From Apium graveolens (Eukaryota > Streptophyta > Magnoliopsida > Apiales > Apiaceae), in the NCBI RefSeq assembly GCF_009905375.1, contig NC_133650.1, positions 297,909,957 to 297,973,956 of the forward strand: a stretch of 64,000 nucleotides of DNA, written 5' to 3'. Position 1 is the first letter of the stretch; each line of letters opens with the position of its first letter. A program made the position numbers and the translations under genes. Shown one piece after another: positions 12,746 through 24,718 of the stretch. The notes under the pieces are model-generated. The model was not told the origin of the DNA. It made no database searches and saw only the letters and a program-made list of their open reading frames with translations.

Positions 12746-13332
12746 TAAGTTGGGTTCTGCAGATTCTGAATCCCCAGTAACGCGCGCATTCTTTCAAAAT
12801 TTGTCACAGACATCGCTTTGGTCAAGACATCAGCACGCTGCTCCTCTGTACACACATGTTTCATGACAATTTCCCCCCGTTCAACACACTCGTGAATAAA
12901 GTGATATCGTATGTCTATGTGTTTACTTCGACCGTGGAAAACCGGATTCTTAGCAAGGTCAATCGTTGATTTGTTGTCAACATAAATCACCACAGGACTG
13001 CGATTTGTATCAGTAATTTGGCTCAGCAGATTCCTCAACCACACAACCTGGTATGCCGCAGCAGTGGCCGCCATAATTTCAGCCTCGCACGAAGATAATG
13101 CAACACAACGTTGTTTTTGTGAAACCCATGTAATCAAGCACTCGTCGAGGTAGAAATCCAACCCACCTGTGCTTCTCCGGTCATCAATATTACCTCCCAA
13201 GTCACTATCCGAGTACCCACACAATAGATAATTTCCCTTTCCTTGAGTGTATATCAGCCCGAACTCCATTGTTCCTTTGATATATCGCAGAATTCTTTTC
13301 ACTGCATTCAAATGCAACACAATTGGTCGTTC
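12746..13332 (-). pseudogene. Copia B RNase H (3' part of pol, cut off by Gypsy D)
   Basis: Reading down from 13332: VLHLNAVKRILRYIKGT, then RNase H motifs SDSDLGGNIDDRRSTGG, SSCEAEIMAATAAAYQ, YVDNKSTIDLAKNPVFHGRSKHID and ADVLTKA, ending at a stop near 12745. The upstream part continues at 25595 beyond Gypsy D; the CGTTC duplication lies within the codons joining the two halves. The frame in this piece is intact, so the Gypsy insertion is its main lesion. Confidence 0.9.
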
Positions 13333-14193
13333 TGTTATGCCCGCTTTTGGTCATGGGCCCTAAACAGGTCCTTTTAGGTGCATTGAATGGCTGGACTATC
13401 ATGTGTGGGCTAGAATCATGGACCAATGCGAGCTGGGCTCGTGACATGCGAGCTGGGCTCGTGATATGCGAGCTGGGCTCGTGACATGCGAGCTGGGTCA
13501 CGCCCGTAAGGTAGGCTCATACTTGCCGATTGGGCTCTCATATGCGAAGTGGGCTCAAGTGACTTCATGTGAAGAGGGCTCAAGTGACAGTACTCGAGCT
13601 GGGCTCGGTTGCCCACACGCGGGCTGGGCCCATGAGCTCACATCTAATGGAGTTAAAGATAATATTGTATTTATTAATTAAAAATGAAGGCGGTGCGGGC
13701 CGAGGCCGCCAGGCCGGCCCGCATTAGAGGACTTTGTGCTTGATATGGAAAGTAACTCATAGATGATTGAGTTGCTCGTAGATTTCGGGGCCGATGCAGG
13801 TTGTTCCTACAATCACGGGAAGGATTGCGGAGATGCCGCGAGATTGTAGGAAGCGTATGGAGCCGGTTGAGATTTACGTCACTAAATTGGCTGAAAGCCT
13901 GACTCTATCATGGGCTTGGGCTGCACGGGCTGAAGAGTCCTAACCCTAGCCTATGTGACTTGTTCCCCAAGAACTACGTGAGGCTTGATCCCTATAAATA
14001 GGGTACGTAGGCACTTGTATGAGACATGAGTCGACACTTGATAGAGAATAATAAACCCTATTCTCTTTGAGGAGTCACATAAAAGCTCAGCCACCATTAT
14101 ACATAACCTTCCTCCGCCCTCAAACACCGCCGTTGATCCTTGTTTCGCCCATTAACCTCCATAACACTGTTGTACGAAATTCTCCCTATAACA
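13333..14193 (+). repeat. Gypsy D 5' LTR
   Basis: The LTR has TG...CA termini. It contains about 3.7 tandem copies of a 20-bp unit (ATGCGAGCTGGGCTCGTGAC, 13425-13500) and a TATA-like CCCTATAAATAGGG near 13990, which is the likely transcription start region. The partner is 24733-25594. Confidence 0.95.
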
Positions 14194-14194
14194 A

Positions 14195-14212
14195 TTGGCG
14201 CTAGAAGGAGGG
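14195..14212 (+). promoter_or_regulatory. Gypsy D primer-binding site
   Basis: TTGGCGCTAGAAGGAGGG starts one base after the 5' LTR. The TTGGCGC opening is typical of Tat-type elements primed by a tRNA other than initiator Met. The exact tRNA was not determined. Confidence 0.7.
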
Positions 14213-14236
14213 GGTTCATTCATCTTCGGGAGAAAG

Positions 14237-16966
14237 ATGACCAAAGAAAGCAAGCAAGCAGCGACACCGGGGAGCGGAGGCAAGAAGAAGGACCCTACTG
14301 AGGTCGAACACACGCCCCTAGAGAATCAGGCGCCACCTCCACTAATTGCAACAGTGGACGGGCATGCTGTGATGACGTATCTCGAAGGGATGGCCGATCA
14401 GATGAATCAGATCAACGCCCGAATGTCAAAGGTAGAAAGAAGCTCGGTCCGGAACGCCAAGCGTAAGGCGCGCCGCCTCAAGGTCTCACAGCGTAGCTGG
14501 AAGGGCAAAGGCCCTCAGAAGAAGCTGATCCACGATTTTGATGACGTGGCAACCGAGACCAAGCAGAAGAAAGAAATATCGCGCGAAAAGGAAGATATAC
14601 CCCGAGTCCATGATGAACGGGGCAGCCAGACCTCCACGAGATCGGGGCAGAAACCAGCTTCATCTGAGGCAAGGTCAACTAGCGTGCTAGACCGAGTGGG
14701 TAAAAAACTAAGCGAGCATGACCTCAGGCTCAAATTGGAGAATTGTAAGAGGGAGAGAGAAGAGAAAGAGCCCGTGGATCAGAGAGGCTCGAAAAGGGAA
14801 CGGGCAGCGACCCCTCCGGAAAGACATCAACACACCTCGCCCAGGAGGGAGGAGCGACGTAGATGCAGAGACAATCGTGAAGAGGAGTCGCAGGCGCGAG
14901 CTGGAGGAGGGGGACGCCGCGAACGACCTTAGGGCTCACACCATTCGAGTAATGCGGGTGGTGACGGAGAAGGAGAAGTTGTTAGGGTAAGGGACCTGAG
15001 AAGGATCTTAGATGAGATGGAGCGAGAGAAGAGAGGGCCCCCTGCCTCGACTGCCCCCTCTCCGTTTACGGCTGCTATCCGATCATCCCCCCTACCTCGG
15101 GTGTTTAGGCACAACCCTGACCTTCTATTCAATGGCGAAGCCGACCCGGCGGAGTACCTTATACAATTTAACACTGAGATGGAAGTCTATCAGGTGCCGG
15201 AAATGACCCGCTGCAGACTCTTCGCGGCATCACTCAGAGGTAGTGCCCAATAATGGTTCTCCAAGTTGGGACCGGCTAGCATAAGAACGTGGAGGCAATT
15301 GGAGGACTTGTTCATCAGACAATTTCAGTCGACCCTCCACTATTCGCCTCCTGTGGCCACGTTAGCCAACATCAAGCAAAGGGAGGGGGAGCCCTTGGCA
15401 GAATACTTTCGTCGGTTCAACGCCGAGGTCCCCAAGGTGAGAGGAGCCAGTGAGGAGATCATCAAAAATTTCTTGATAGCAGGGCTGAAAGAAGGATCGA
15501 AATTTTGGAAGAGCCTCCAAGCAAGTGAGCCGAGGACCTTGGCCGAGTTCTATGAGCAAGCTGAACCCTTCAAGAGGGTAGAGAAATCGATGAGAGAGTT
15601 GAAAATCAGCGAAAGCTATCGAGACAAGAGGGACCGATCCTCAAGTCCTGACGAGAGGAGGAAGACATATCGGCGTAGATCGAGCCCAAAAAAGTCTGCC
15701 CGTGGCAAAGAGACCACCAAAGATTCGGGAAGGCCTTATACAAGTAAATGGCAGACACACACCCCTCTGGTAGCCTCTATCGACCATATATATGCTACAT
15801 ATGTAGGGAAGGGGATATTCAGGAAGGCAACCCCTCTCACAGACTACAATAAAAGAGACACTTCAAAGTATTGTGCATACCATGAGGCCACCGGACACGA
15901 TACAGCTGATTGTAGACAACTAAAGGATGAGATCGAGACTTTGGTTAGACAAGGGAAGCTTACGGAGTGGGTTGTCAAGGAGGTTCGAAAGCACAGGACT
16001 GATTATCATACCGTCCCTCCACCACCACCAGAAGACAAAGAAATGGTCCCTCGGGCTGGTAGCATTCATATTATTCTAGGCGGGTCTCACATTGGTGGAG
16101 ACAGTCGGAAGGCAATGGACAGATATGCCCGGGAAGCAAAGGACAAGCCCCTCACCAACGTCAACCATCTAAGCCAAAGGCCCCCGGAGCTTTTTGAAAG
16201 GGAGGCCGATGATATCGTGTTTAGAGAGAACGATGCAAAATGGTTGCATTACCCTCATACCGACGCCCTAGTCATAAAAATGAAGATTGGGACGGTGAAT
16301 GTTCACCGAGCAATGGTGGACACCGGGAGCTCGGCTGATGTTCTGACTTATGATGCCTACAAAAAACTGGGATTGTTGGATAGAGAGTTAACCACAACAG
16401 GTGGACACTTGTACGGGTTCACGGGAAACTCGATCGGAGTGAAAGGGACAATTCGACTCCCGGTGACCATAGGAGAAGAGCCTCACGTGGCCACCCAGAT
16501 CGCCATGTTTACAGTTGTAGACCAGCCTTGTGCCTACAATGTTATAGTGGGCAGACCCCTTATGAGGGCGATGAGGATGGTGACCTCAATCCATCATATG
16601 ACGATAAAATTCCCAACCCCCACGGGGGTAGGCATCTTAAAGAGCTGTCAATACGAATCAAGGGTCTGCTACAATCAGGCACTCAAGGCGGCCGAGTCAA
16701 GAAACGTCTCAAGGGAGACAGCTGAAGCAGGTGAATGCGACGTCCCCATGGAAGAGGCAGAGGGCAGGAAAAGGATACGTCCCGAGGGACACGAAAGTTG
16801 TAATTTGATTTCAATTGAGGAATTGCCCGAAAACTACTTCGAGCACATGGGAATTCAGGTGGAACCACGCCCAGGGGCCTTGCTAATGGAAGCCTCTCAG
16901 CCCATCATGTTGATACAAGAGGGGATTATGGAGGAAGCAAGTGATGAAGAAGAGAGCTCAGAATAA
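14237..16966 (+). pseudogene. Gypsy D gag and protease, two in-frame stops
   Basis: The likely start is ATG 14237 (MTKESKQAATPGSGG). The N-terminal third is lysine/arginine-rich and hydrophilic. One frame runs to 16966 but has TAG at 14930-14932 and TAA near 15251. The gag core appears as NPDLLFNGEADPAEYLIQFN and TWRQLEDLFIRQFQSTLHYS. A CX2HX4HX4C knuckle, CAYHEATGHDTADC, follows near 15870. The aspartic protease active site is AMVDTGSSADVLTYDAY near 16312. The 15251 stop could come from one C-to-T change at a glutamine codon. Gag forms the particle and the protease processes it. Confidence 0.9.
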
Positions 16967-17019
16967 ATCGCTGCAAGACTAAGGAGAGGAAGTGGGAACG
17001 CAAAGAAACAACAATCACT

Positions 17020-18703
17020 ATGAACCTGCCCAACGGAATCACTCGCACTGTAACTGCAGCCTCTGAACGCTTGATAAAGCCGGCCCGAGCTCACCAGCCC
17101 GAGCTCAAGGATACGGAAGGTTTGACAATCACGGAAATGGGAAAATCTAGCGAGGCTCGAGCAGATTTAGACCCGAGAATGCCCCCAATGGTCGAAAGGG
17201 CTGGGGCCGCAAAGGACACAATCTTGATCTTGGTAGACCCAAATGATCCCTCCAAGGTACTCAAAATAGGCTCTAACCTAAGTCCTGACTTGAGAGAGGA
17301 TCTAGCCCGCTTCCTAAGAGAGAATTTGGATGTCTTTGCATGGTCACACTCTGATATGATAGGGATTGACCCAAATGTCATGTGCCACCGGCTCAACTTG
17401 GACCCGAAAAAGAAGGGGTTAGGCAGAAGAGACGGCCAATTAGTGGAGAAAGGGCAGAGGCCCTCAGAGAAGAAGTGGATAGATTAATGGAGGTAGGACT
17501 TGTGAGAGAAGCCTTCTACCCCATGTGGCTGGCCAACCCTGTGCTTGTCAAGAAGCCCAATGGCAAGTGGAGGACATGTGTAGACTTCACCGACCTGAAC
17601 AAAGCTTGCCCGAAGGACAGCTTTCCTCTACCCCGAATCGACCAGCTAGTTGATTCCACGGCTAGGCACGCATTGCTTAGCTTTATGGATGCTTATTCAG
17701 GATATAACCAAATCCCCATGTATGGGCCAGATCAGGAGCACACCTCCTTTATTACTGATCGGGGCCTTTACTGTTACATCGGGATGCCTTTCGGGCTCCT
17801 TAATGCAGGGGCAACCTATCAGAGGCTGGTGAATAAGATGTTCAAACATCAATTGGGGAAGACTATGGAGGCCTATGTAGATGACATGCTGGTGAAGTCG
17901 AAAGAAGCGAGGGATCATGTCCGCCACCTGGCAGAAGTGTTCCAGATCCTAAGAGAGTACATAATGAAGCTCAACCCCCAGAAATGTGTGTTTGGGGTCG
18001 AATCGGGGAAGTTTTTGGGATTTATTGTCAACCATAGAGGAATTGAGGCCAACCCAGCCAAGATACAAGCCCTACTCGAGATGAGGTCCCCTCGACGGGT
18101 GAAGGATGTTCAAAGCTTAACGGGACGAGTGGCTGTCTTGAATCGCTTCATCTCAAAATCCTCCGATAAATACCAAGAGTTCTTCAAAGCAATTAAAGGA
18201 GCGGGAAGGGATTTTAAGTGGACCGAAGAATTGAGGAAGCCTTTCAGAACATAAAGAAGCATCTCAGCAGCCCTCCAATGTTGTCCAACCCAAAGGCAGG
18301 AGAAACTTTGATCCTATACTTGGCTGTCTCCAACTTTGCAATAAGTGCGGTATTAGTCCGAGAGGAGGATGGTGTCCAGCTCCCGGTATATTATGTGAGT
18401 AAAAGGCTAGCCGATGTCGAGACTCGATACACAAGCCTCGAAAAGCTAGCATATGCATTGATCTTTGCCTCCCGAAAACTCATGCCCTATTTTCAGGCAC
18501 ACAGGATAGAAGTGCGAACCTCCTACCCCCTCAGACAAGTGATGCATGAACTAGAGTCTTCTGGTCGAATGTTGAAGTGGACGGTTGAGCTCGGCCAATT
18601 CGAGGTGGATTATAAGCCAAGGACGGTGATCAAAGGCCAAGCCCTGGCCGATTTTTTGCTAGAATTTCCTCCACATACCGGGAGCCCTTGTTGTTATACC
18701 TAG
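17020..18703 (+). pseudogene. Gypsy D reverse transcriptase and first RNase H, two frameshifts
   Basis: 17020-17487 carries the pre-RT region (LRENLDVFAWSHSDMIGIDP, MCHRLNLDPKKK). A frameshift near 17410 leads into 17382-18254, with VKKPNGKWRTCVDFTDLNKA, MDAYSGYNQI, MPFGLLNAGATYQRLVN and the catalytic AYVDDMLVKS. A second frameshift near 18235 leads to the classical Gypsy RNase H (AGETLILYLAVSNFAISAVL, VYYVSKRLADVETRYTSLEK) ending near 18703. All motifs are present, but the reading frame is broken twice. Confidence 0.93.
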
Positions 18704-18744
18704 CACATAAGAAGTTGGACTGGAGAGACAAAATAGTGCTCCAT

Positions 18745-19400
18745 GGTGGAGCCTATTTGTGGATGGAGCTTCTAATGGTGATGGAACAGGAGCTGAAATT
18801 GAGCTAATCAGCCCAGAGGCGCACAAGATCAGACGTGCGACCCATCTGGCCTTTCATGCAACCAACAATGATGCCGAGTATGAGGCCCTGATCAACGGCC
18901 TCAAGCTAGCTTTGGAAATGAAGGTCAAGAATTTGAATGTGTTTAGTGACTCCATAATTGTGGTCTATCAGATAAACGGGGGGTATCAAGCTAAGGGGCC
19001 GAGAACAGAGCTTTACCTGAAGTGCGCACAGAGGATAATCGCGGGGTTCAACGAGGTGAGGCTGGAACTAATCCCGCGTGGGAAGAATGAAGGCGCGGAC
19101 GAGCTAGCTAAGCTCGGCTCACGTCGCGAGAGCACTTTGCTAGGGACCGTGCCCCTTGATATACAGAGGCAACCTAGTGTGCCCGAGCACGAGGTGGGCA
19201 TCCTCAGTAATGAGCTCGGCTCCATGTGGATGACACCTATTCTAGCATACATAAAAGAAGGTTCACTTCCGGATGAAAAAAATGAGGCAAGGAGGATAAA
19301 ATACAAAGCAACCCGCTATGTGATATACGACGGGATTCTATACAGAAGAGGGTTCAGTGTGCCTCTCCTCAAATGCATAGATGGAGATGAATGCAACTAC
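18745..19400 (+). pseudogene. Gypsy D second (archaeal-type) RNase H
   Basis: The frame opens with LFVDGASNGDGTGAEIEL, followed by ATNNDAEYEALINGLKLALE, VFSDSIIVVYQINGGYQAK and IPRGKNEGADELAKLGS. The Asp-Glu-Asp-Asp residues (FVDGAS, AEYEAL, SDS, GADELA) match an archaeal-type RNase H. Tat-group elements carry this in addition to the ordinary RNase H. It lies between the first RNase H and integrase, as expected. A frame change between 18660 and 18745 separates it from the first RNase H. Confidence 0.9.
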
Positions 19401-20462
19401 ATCCTAAGGGAAGTACACGAGGGCATTTGTGGAAATCACTCGGGGGGTAGCTCTCTAGCTCAGAAAATCCTCCGTCAAGGCTACTACTGGCCAACGCTGA
19501 AAAAAGATGCCTTTGAATTCTCCCGAGCTTATGATAAGTATCAGCGATATGCCAATTATTACAACAGCCCCGTGGCCTCTCTCACATCCCTCATGAGCCC
19601 CTGGCCCTTCTCCATGTGGGGGATTGATCTGATTGGGGAACTCCCGAAGGCCAGGGGAGGCGTTAAGTATGCGGTGGTTGCGGTAGACTATTTCACTAAG
19701 TGGGCAGAGGCCGAGCCCATAGCCACCATCACAGCAAAAAAGCTCAAGGATTTTGTATACAGGGCTATTGTATATCTCTATGGCATCCCTTACAAGCTGA
19801 TATCTGACAATGGGAAATAATTTGATAGCAAGAAAATGCGAGAGTTTTGTGAGCAGCTGGAGATTCAGAAGAGCTTTAGCGCAGTCTGCCACCCCCAGAG
19901 TAATGGGCAGACAGAGGCTGTTAATAAAATATTTAAGCATACCTTAAAGGCAAAGCTTGAAGAGAAGAAAGGAGCATGGCCAGAGGAACTCGCCCAGGTC
20001 CCATGGTCTTACAACACTACACCCCGAACCACAACTGGAGAGACCCCTTTCTCTCTGGTGTATGGGTGTGAGGCTATGGTGCCCGTAGAAGTGGGAGCAG
20101 GATCTTTTCGAAGGGATAACTATGACTCAGAGGCAAACGAGGTCAATCATCGGCTCTATTTGGATATGATCGAAGAAACTCGAGAAGATGCTCAGATCAG
20201 GATAGCGGCATATCAGCAGAGGACAGCTAGGTATTATAACAGTAAAGTTCGAGCCCGAACTTTCAAAGTGGGAGATTTGGTTCTGCGCCGGGTCATGCCA
20301 AACACCAAGGTGGTGAGTCACGGAGTCTTTGGAGCGAATTGGGAAGGCCCTTACAAGATCAGGTCGGTGCTCTGGGAGGGAACCTACCACCTCAATGATA
20401 TGCAAGACAAGTTGATCCCAAGAGCCTGTAACGCGGAATACCTTCGCAAGTATTATCAGTAA
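19401..20462 (+). pseudogene. Gypsy D integrase, with stop and altered zinc finger
   Basis: The N-terminal zinc-binding region reads HEGICGNHSGGSSLAQKILR then AYDKYQRYANYY. The His pair is present, but both Cys of the usual CxxC are Tyr. The core has WGIDLIGELPKA, KLISDNGK directly followed by a TAA near 19818-19820, then CHPQSNGQTEAVNKIFKHTL with the catalytic Glu. The C-terminal region (GDLVLRRVMPN, NWEGPYKIRSV, HLNDMQDKLIPRACNAEYLR) ends at 20462. The stop and missing cysteines make this copy inactive. Confidence 0.92.
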
Positions 20463-20504
20463 TATTATTCTTTTCAGACTTAGTATTATCTTAAAATATT
20501 CCTA

Positions 20505-20522
20505 AGTCTCGGGGGGTAGTGC
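20505..20522 (+). promoter_or_regulatory. Internal polypurine-tract-like site in Gypsy D
   Basis: CTCGGGGGGTAGTGCCAT, shortly after the integrase stop, closely resembles the true polypurine tract beside the 3' LTR (TTTTGGGGGGTAGT, 24719-24732). The shared core is GGGGGGTAGT. It may be a second plus-strand priming site or a trace of an older element end. Confidence 0.5.
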
Positions 20523-21332
20523 CATATAGGTGCCTCCCTGAGACCACAAGCATGTACTCCTTTCACTTCCCATTATCTATGAATAAACGATTAATCTCTA
20601 TTTGTGCACTTGATATTTTAACTTCTGTTAATAGATTAAATACCCAGCAGGGGAGCCCATCCTTGGGAACCCATGCGAGGACAGAACAGTTGTTTTATTA
20701 ACATGTTAAAATCACAAATCAGACCGGGCCCCGGCCCGCTTGACGCCAAGAACGCGAAACGAGCTGGGCCACGGCCCGCTTAGACAAATATGAACACATA
20801 GTAGATAAAAGATGAGGATAAAAAGAGGTATAGGCCCGTGATGCGAGCTCATACCCTGGCCCGCAAGACCACAAATGCGACCTAGGGGGCCCAGCCCTCC
20901 ATCAAACATACCCAAGGTCGCATGATGCGAGGATAAGACACATGCGAGCTCCTAGGCCGGTCCGCTAGTGCGAGCACACCTACAACACCTGCGAGTTGAT
21001 GCGAGCTTGTTCCACGGCATTCTTTGTCAATTTTTTTTTGATTGAACAAATGACACGAGCTGGTTAATTGGGCTCGCTGAGAAGGGGTAACGCTCGCCAT
21101 ACGCGGCCAGAGTTATGATAACCTTTGGTCAGTAGAGGCGTGATAAGAAAACACAAAAATAAAGAAAGCCGGCTAGCACCGTAAAGACATACGCGGGCAC
21201 AAAAGACTTGACATTTTATACAAACAAAAGTTAAATAAGTTATGCCCCGAAGCAGAATATTTCAAATACAAGCACGAGGCGAAAGGGGTGCCCGCTTACC
21301 CAGTCAAAAGTCTAGTTCTAATTAAAATTACA

Positions 21333-24300
21333 TCAAGGGTTATCAGCCTCTGCCCCCTCACGATTTTCATCACCAGCGACCTGGGCCTGCTCGGCCGTGA
21401 GCCGAGCCTCCTCAGCAATTTGGGCATCCCTCTCCATCTCTAGCTTCAACTTTTCAGCATGCCTCGCTGTGCTCGCACCCAGAGCCGCCCAATCGAAGTC
21501 AGGAACCTTCTTCATAAATACTTTCATAAAATTCCTGGCCCCCAGGTTCCTAGCATCAGCGAGGGCGGCCTCACGGCCCTCGGTCAGGGCAGAGACTGAT
21601 CCCTCTAGCTCGAGCACCCTCTCCTCAAGGGCATCCTTCTCCTTCTTCCATGCCTCAGCAGCCAGGTCATGAGCCTCCTTCTGCTCCCTTAGGGCTTTGT
21701 CGTGAGCAGCGTTCAGGTTAATTATCTTCTTATTATAGTTGTTCACCAGCGTAACTTTCTCTTGCCCGTGCTCAGCGACCTTACTCTGAAGGGACTTGAC
21801 TTTAGCCTCGAGCTTTGTGTTGGTCTGGCTGAGGGCTCGCATCTCTCGAGCCTTAGATAACTGGCGATAATATACTTCGGCCGCGGCTCGGGAGAGTGCA
21901 TCCCGGTTGACCTCGAGAGCTGAGGAAGACCAATCCTTTAAATCCTACTCACTGATGTGACCTTGAGCGAGCCGGCCGAATGTGGTCGCAACCATATTGG
22001 CAGAAGAAGAGGAGGGCAGAGGAGCATCAGAGGGAGCAGCTTACTTTGGCTCGGGCTCGCCAGTTTTTCCTTCTTTGTGACCTCGATGCCTTTTTAGCCG
22101 AGGAGAAGGCCCTGAGCCTTTGAAATGCTCAGTAAGGGTCCTCATGCGAGCTGGAGGGGGGACCTGAGAGTGAGCCCCTGTGGTCGCTGCAGCGGGCTGA
22201 ACCGGGCACGAGGTCGCAGCTTGCTCAGCCTCCTCCATGAAGGGGATAGGGGAGATGGCCATTTCTGAAAAAGAAAACAATGAAGAAAAAGATTAGTCAC
22301 AGCGAGATGCAATGCAAGGAAGTAATGCGAGCAGATAAAAAATATGGAAAATTAAGGTACAATGTGAAGTGATGCATGCAGAAAGTGTAAAGACGCGAGC
22401 CCACGAGCACGCGCTCGCGAGTATATGGGCCCGCACATGCGAGCCCGATATTCTTACCCTTTCCGGCTCTCTTAGGTTTTTTCTTTTGAGGAGTCAACCT
22501 CACTCCTTCTTTCAAAAACTCACACGCGACCAGGTTCGAGGTCGTTATGAGCTTTCGAATATCCCTGTTTGCCTTGGGAAGGTCTAGCAGGCTGTCTGCA
22601 TTTATCTTTTCTTGTCCCACGAGGACAGTGCGAGGCAGGGTGGCTGGAGAAGAAAAAATATTTCTTGTTAAAAGAAGGAATTATGGTAGAAAAAACGAGA
22701 GCGGCCAGGGAAGACTTACATGGATTGTAATAGAAATGAGTCTGGACTCGAGGCACCTCGTGGACGTAGAAATAGGGGTTCTTCCACTTTCCTGAGTTGC
22801 TCGGCCCGTTGTGAATGAGATTCTTCTTGTTGAAACACGGCCAGAGAGAGAAGTAAAAATATCCAAAGTCATTGGGAGAATGCTTTAGATTAAGGAAATA
22901 GCCCAGCTGCCTCGCTGTGAGAGGAGGAAACCCACATTTACTGTACATGATGTATAAGGCGAGGGCGGCCCGGTATCCATTCGGGTTGATCTACAAAGGC
23001 GCGAGCTGGTAGTACTCGCAGACATCCTTGATGAAGGGATGAAGAGGGGAAGAGATACCTAGCCTCAGAAGGAAGGTAGACAAGACCATGCGAGATACCC
23101 TGCCTCCATTCTCTAGATAATTAAATCGGTAACATCTCATATGAGGCAGGGGCAGGACAACATGGCCCTCGAGCTGGAATTGCTCAATGTGCACATCCAG
23201 ATGTTTTTGAGTCAGCGAGGTGGGAAGGTCGCGGCAGGCGAGCACCTTAACCTCCTCGTTTACAGTTGAGCTCTCCTCCCCATCAGGAATGATCTGCCTC
23301 TTGAAAACAATTTCACCCTCCAGCTCGGGCTGGGCAGGAGGCACGTAAGGTTCAGGAGAGGCCACAGGGATGTAGTTGTAGTTGCAAATCTTGTACTGAC
23401 TTGTAACATCTGCCACCTCCTCGCTCTGAGGAGAGTCATAGGACCAGTGCGAGCCGTCCTCTTCACCCTCGAGCCCCAAGATGGGGTATTCAGCAGCTAC
23501 GGGCTCCTTTCCTTTCTTCTTGGTGTCATAGTATGCACTCCCCAGATCGCTGTCAGTAGACTCGGAGTCAAGGTGAATGGGGTCGAGGTTGTTAGCTGCT
23601 GCTTGCCTCAAACGGGCTGCCCTCTCTTCGGCCATTTCTCTTAAAATCTCCTCGGCTCGTTCTTTGTCCAAAGGAACGGGCTCGCGGTTGAGAATTTCCT
23701 CCACCCCGAGGGAGGCTGGTATTTTGGAGAGGTCCACGGGCCTGCTTCTCCAATCATAAATATTCTTTTCCCGGGTGTAATCTTCAGGATTAGGGTCGAG
23801 GTGAATATCAAGCGAGTCGGATCCTGCTGCTCGCATCAAGTTCTCAACTCTGGCAATGCTCAAAGCCCCTTGAGGGGTGATAGCTGAGCTAGGAGAGATG
23901 GGTTGGCTAAGACGACCAGAAAGAGAAGTCAGCTCGCGTTGGAAGTCCTTTGAGCCTCGCTGCTCCGGAGGATATTGGTTTAATGGAGATGGAGTGGTTG
24001 AGGAATGAGATGGGCTGGCAGAGGTGTGAGCCGGGCTCGAGGAGGAGCGAGACGATCCGTAGGAACGGGCTGAAGACGACTCGACATCTGTAAAAGATGG
24101 TGAAAATTAGTGTGTGGCCCTAAAAAGAAAACAAAAACAAGTACGGGGTCGCACTTAAGTGTCCTCACATCTCACACGGGATCGCACCTAAGTATCTAAA
24201 CGAGCGAAAGGGCTCGCATCGCGTGTAGTGGTTGTGTGTGAACTCACATCGAACAGGTGGTGTGTGCTCGCATGGTGTACATGTATAAGCATGAATAAAA

Positions 24301-24501
24301 TATGGGCTCGAATCGAAGAGTACCTGTGGGAGAGGTGTATGAAGATCCTGATGAATCTGGTCCCGGAGAATATCGCTGCCGGTAGACGGTTCTTGTGGAG
24401 ATGATAATCTTCGCCGTGGTAGATCCTTGAGCAAATTGAGCAGCAATTCAGAAAGTGTTTTTGGAAATGTGAGAAATGAATTCAAATCTCACATATTTAT
24501 A
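21333..24501 (-). pseudogene. Antisense spliced gene in Gypsy D 3' region (Tat-type extra ORF)
   Basis: A gene-like unit lies opposite to D's own pol. A TATA box (TATAAATA, 24501-24494) precedes a probable noncoding first exon ending at 24324 (CACAG then GTACTC). Later exons are 24087-22720, 22643-22458 and 22264-21333. Introns are 24323-24088, 22719-22644 (GTAAGT...TTCTCCAG) and 22457-22265 (GTAAGA...TTTTTCAG); the last two join exons in phase. Exon 2 is Ser-rich, then acidic, then ends with RLGISSPLHPFIKDVCEYYQ, resembling the plant Transposase_28 'putative gypsy type transposon' domain. Exon 4 encodes a long Lys/Glu/Ala-rich coiled coil (TNTKLEAKVKSLQSKVAE). Stops at 22993, 22043 and 21947, and a frame conflict between ATG 24087 and the main frame, mark it as decayed. 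The function is unknown. Confidence 0.7.
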
Positions 24502-24718
24502 GGGGATAGGAGAGAGAAAGGGGAGGTGACACGTGTCACCATCTCAGATGACGACACGGATCCCCACGCCAGCTGTCCAACGGCTGTCAAAATGAATATT
24601 AAATAGGTGTGCGAGGCAAGGTACGCGAGGTGATTTGGTGCGGCCTGGTGGGCTCACGCCTACGAGGCCATGAAAAGCTGCTGTTGGAAAATTCCTAGCC
24701 TCAAGATGCAACCAGGAA

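Noticed and set aside
17091..17396. Minus-strand frame of 101 codons within Gypsy D pol
   Set aside because: Complement of the conserved pre-RT coding region; no domain of its own.
21397..21672. Plus-strand 91-codon frame in Gypsy D
   Set aside because: It mirrors the coiled-coil exon of the antisense gene; Ser/Ala-rich composition is what the complement of Lys/Glu/Ala codons gives.
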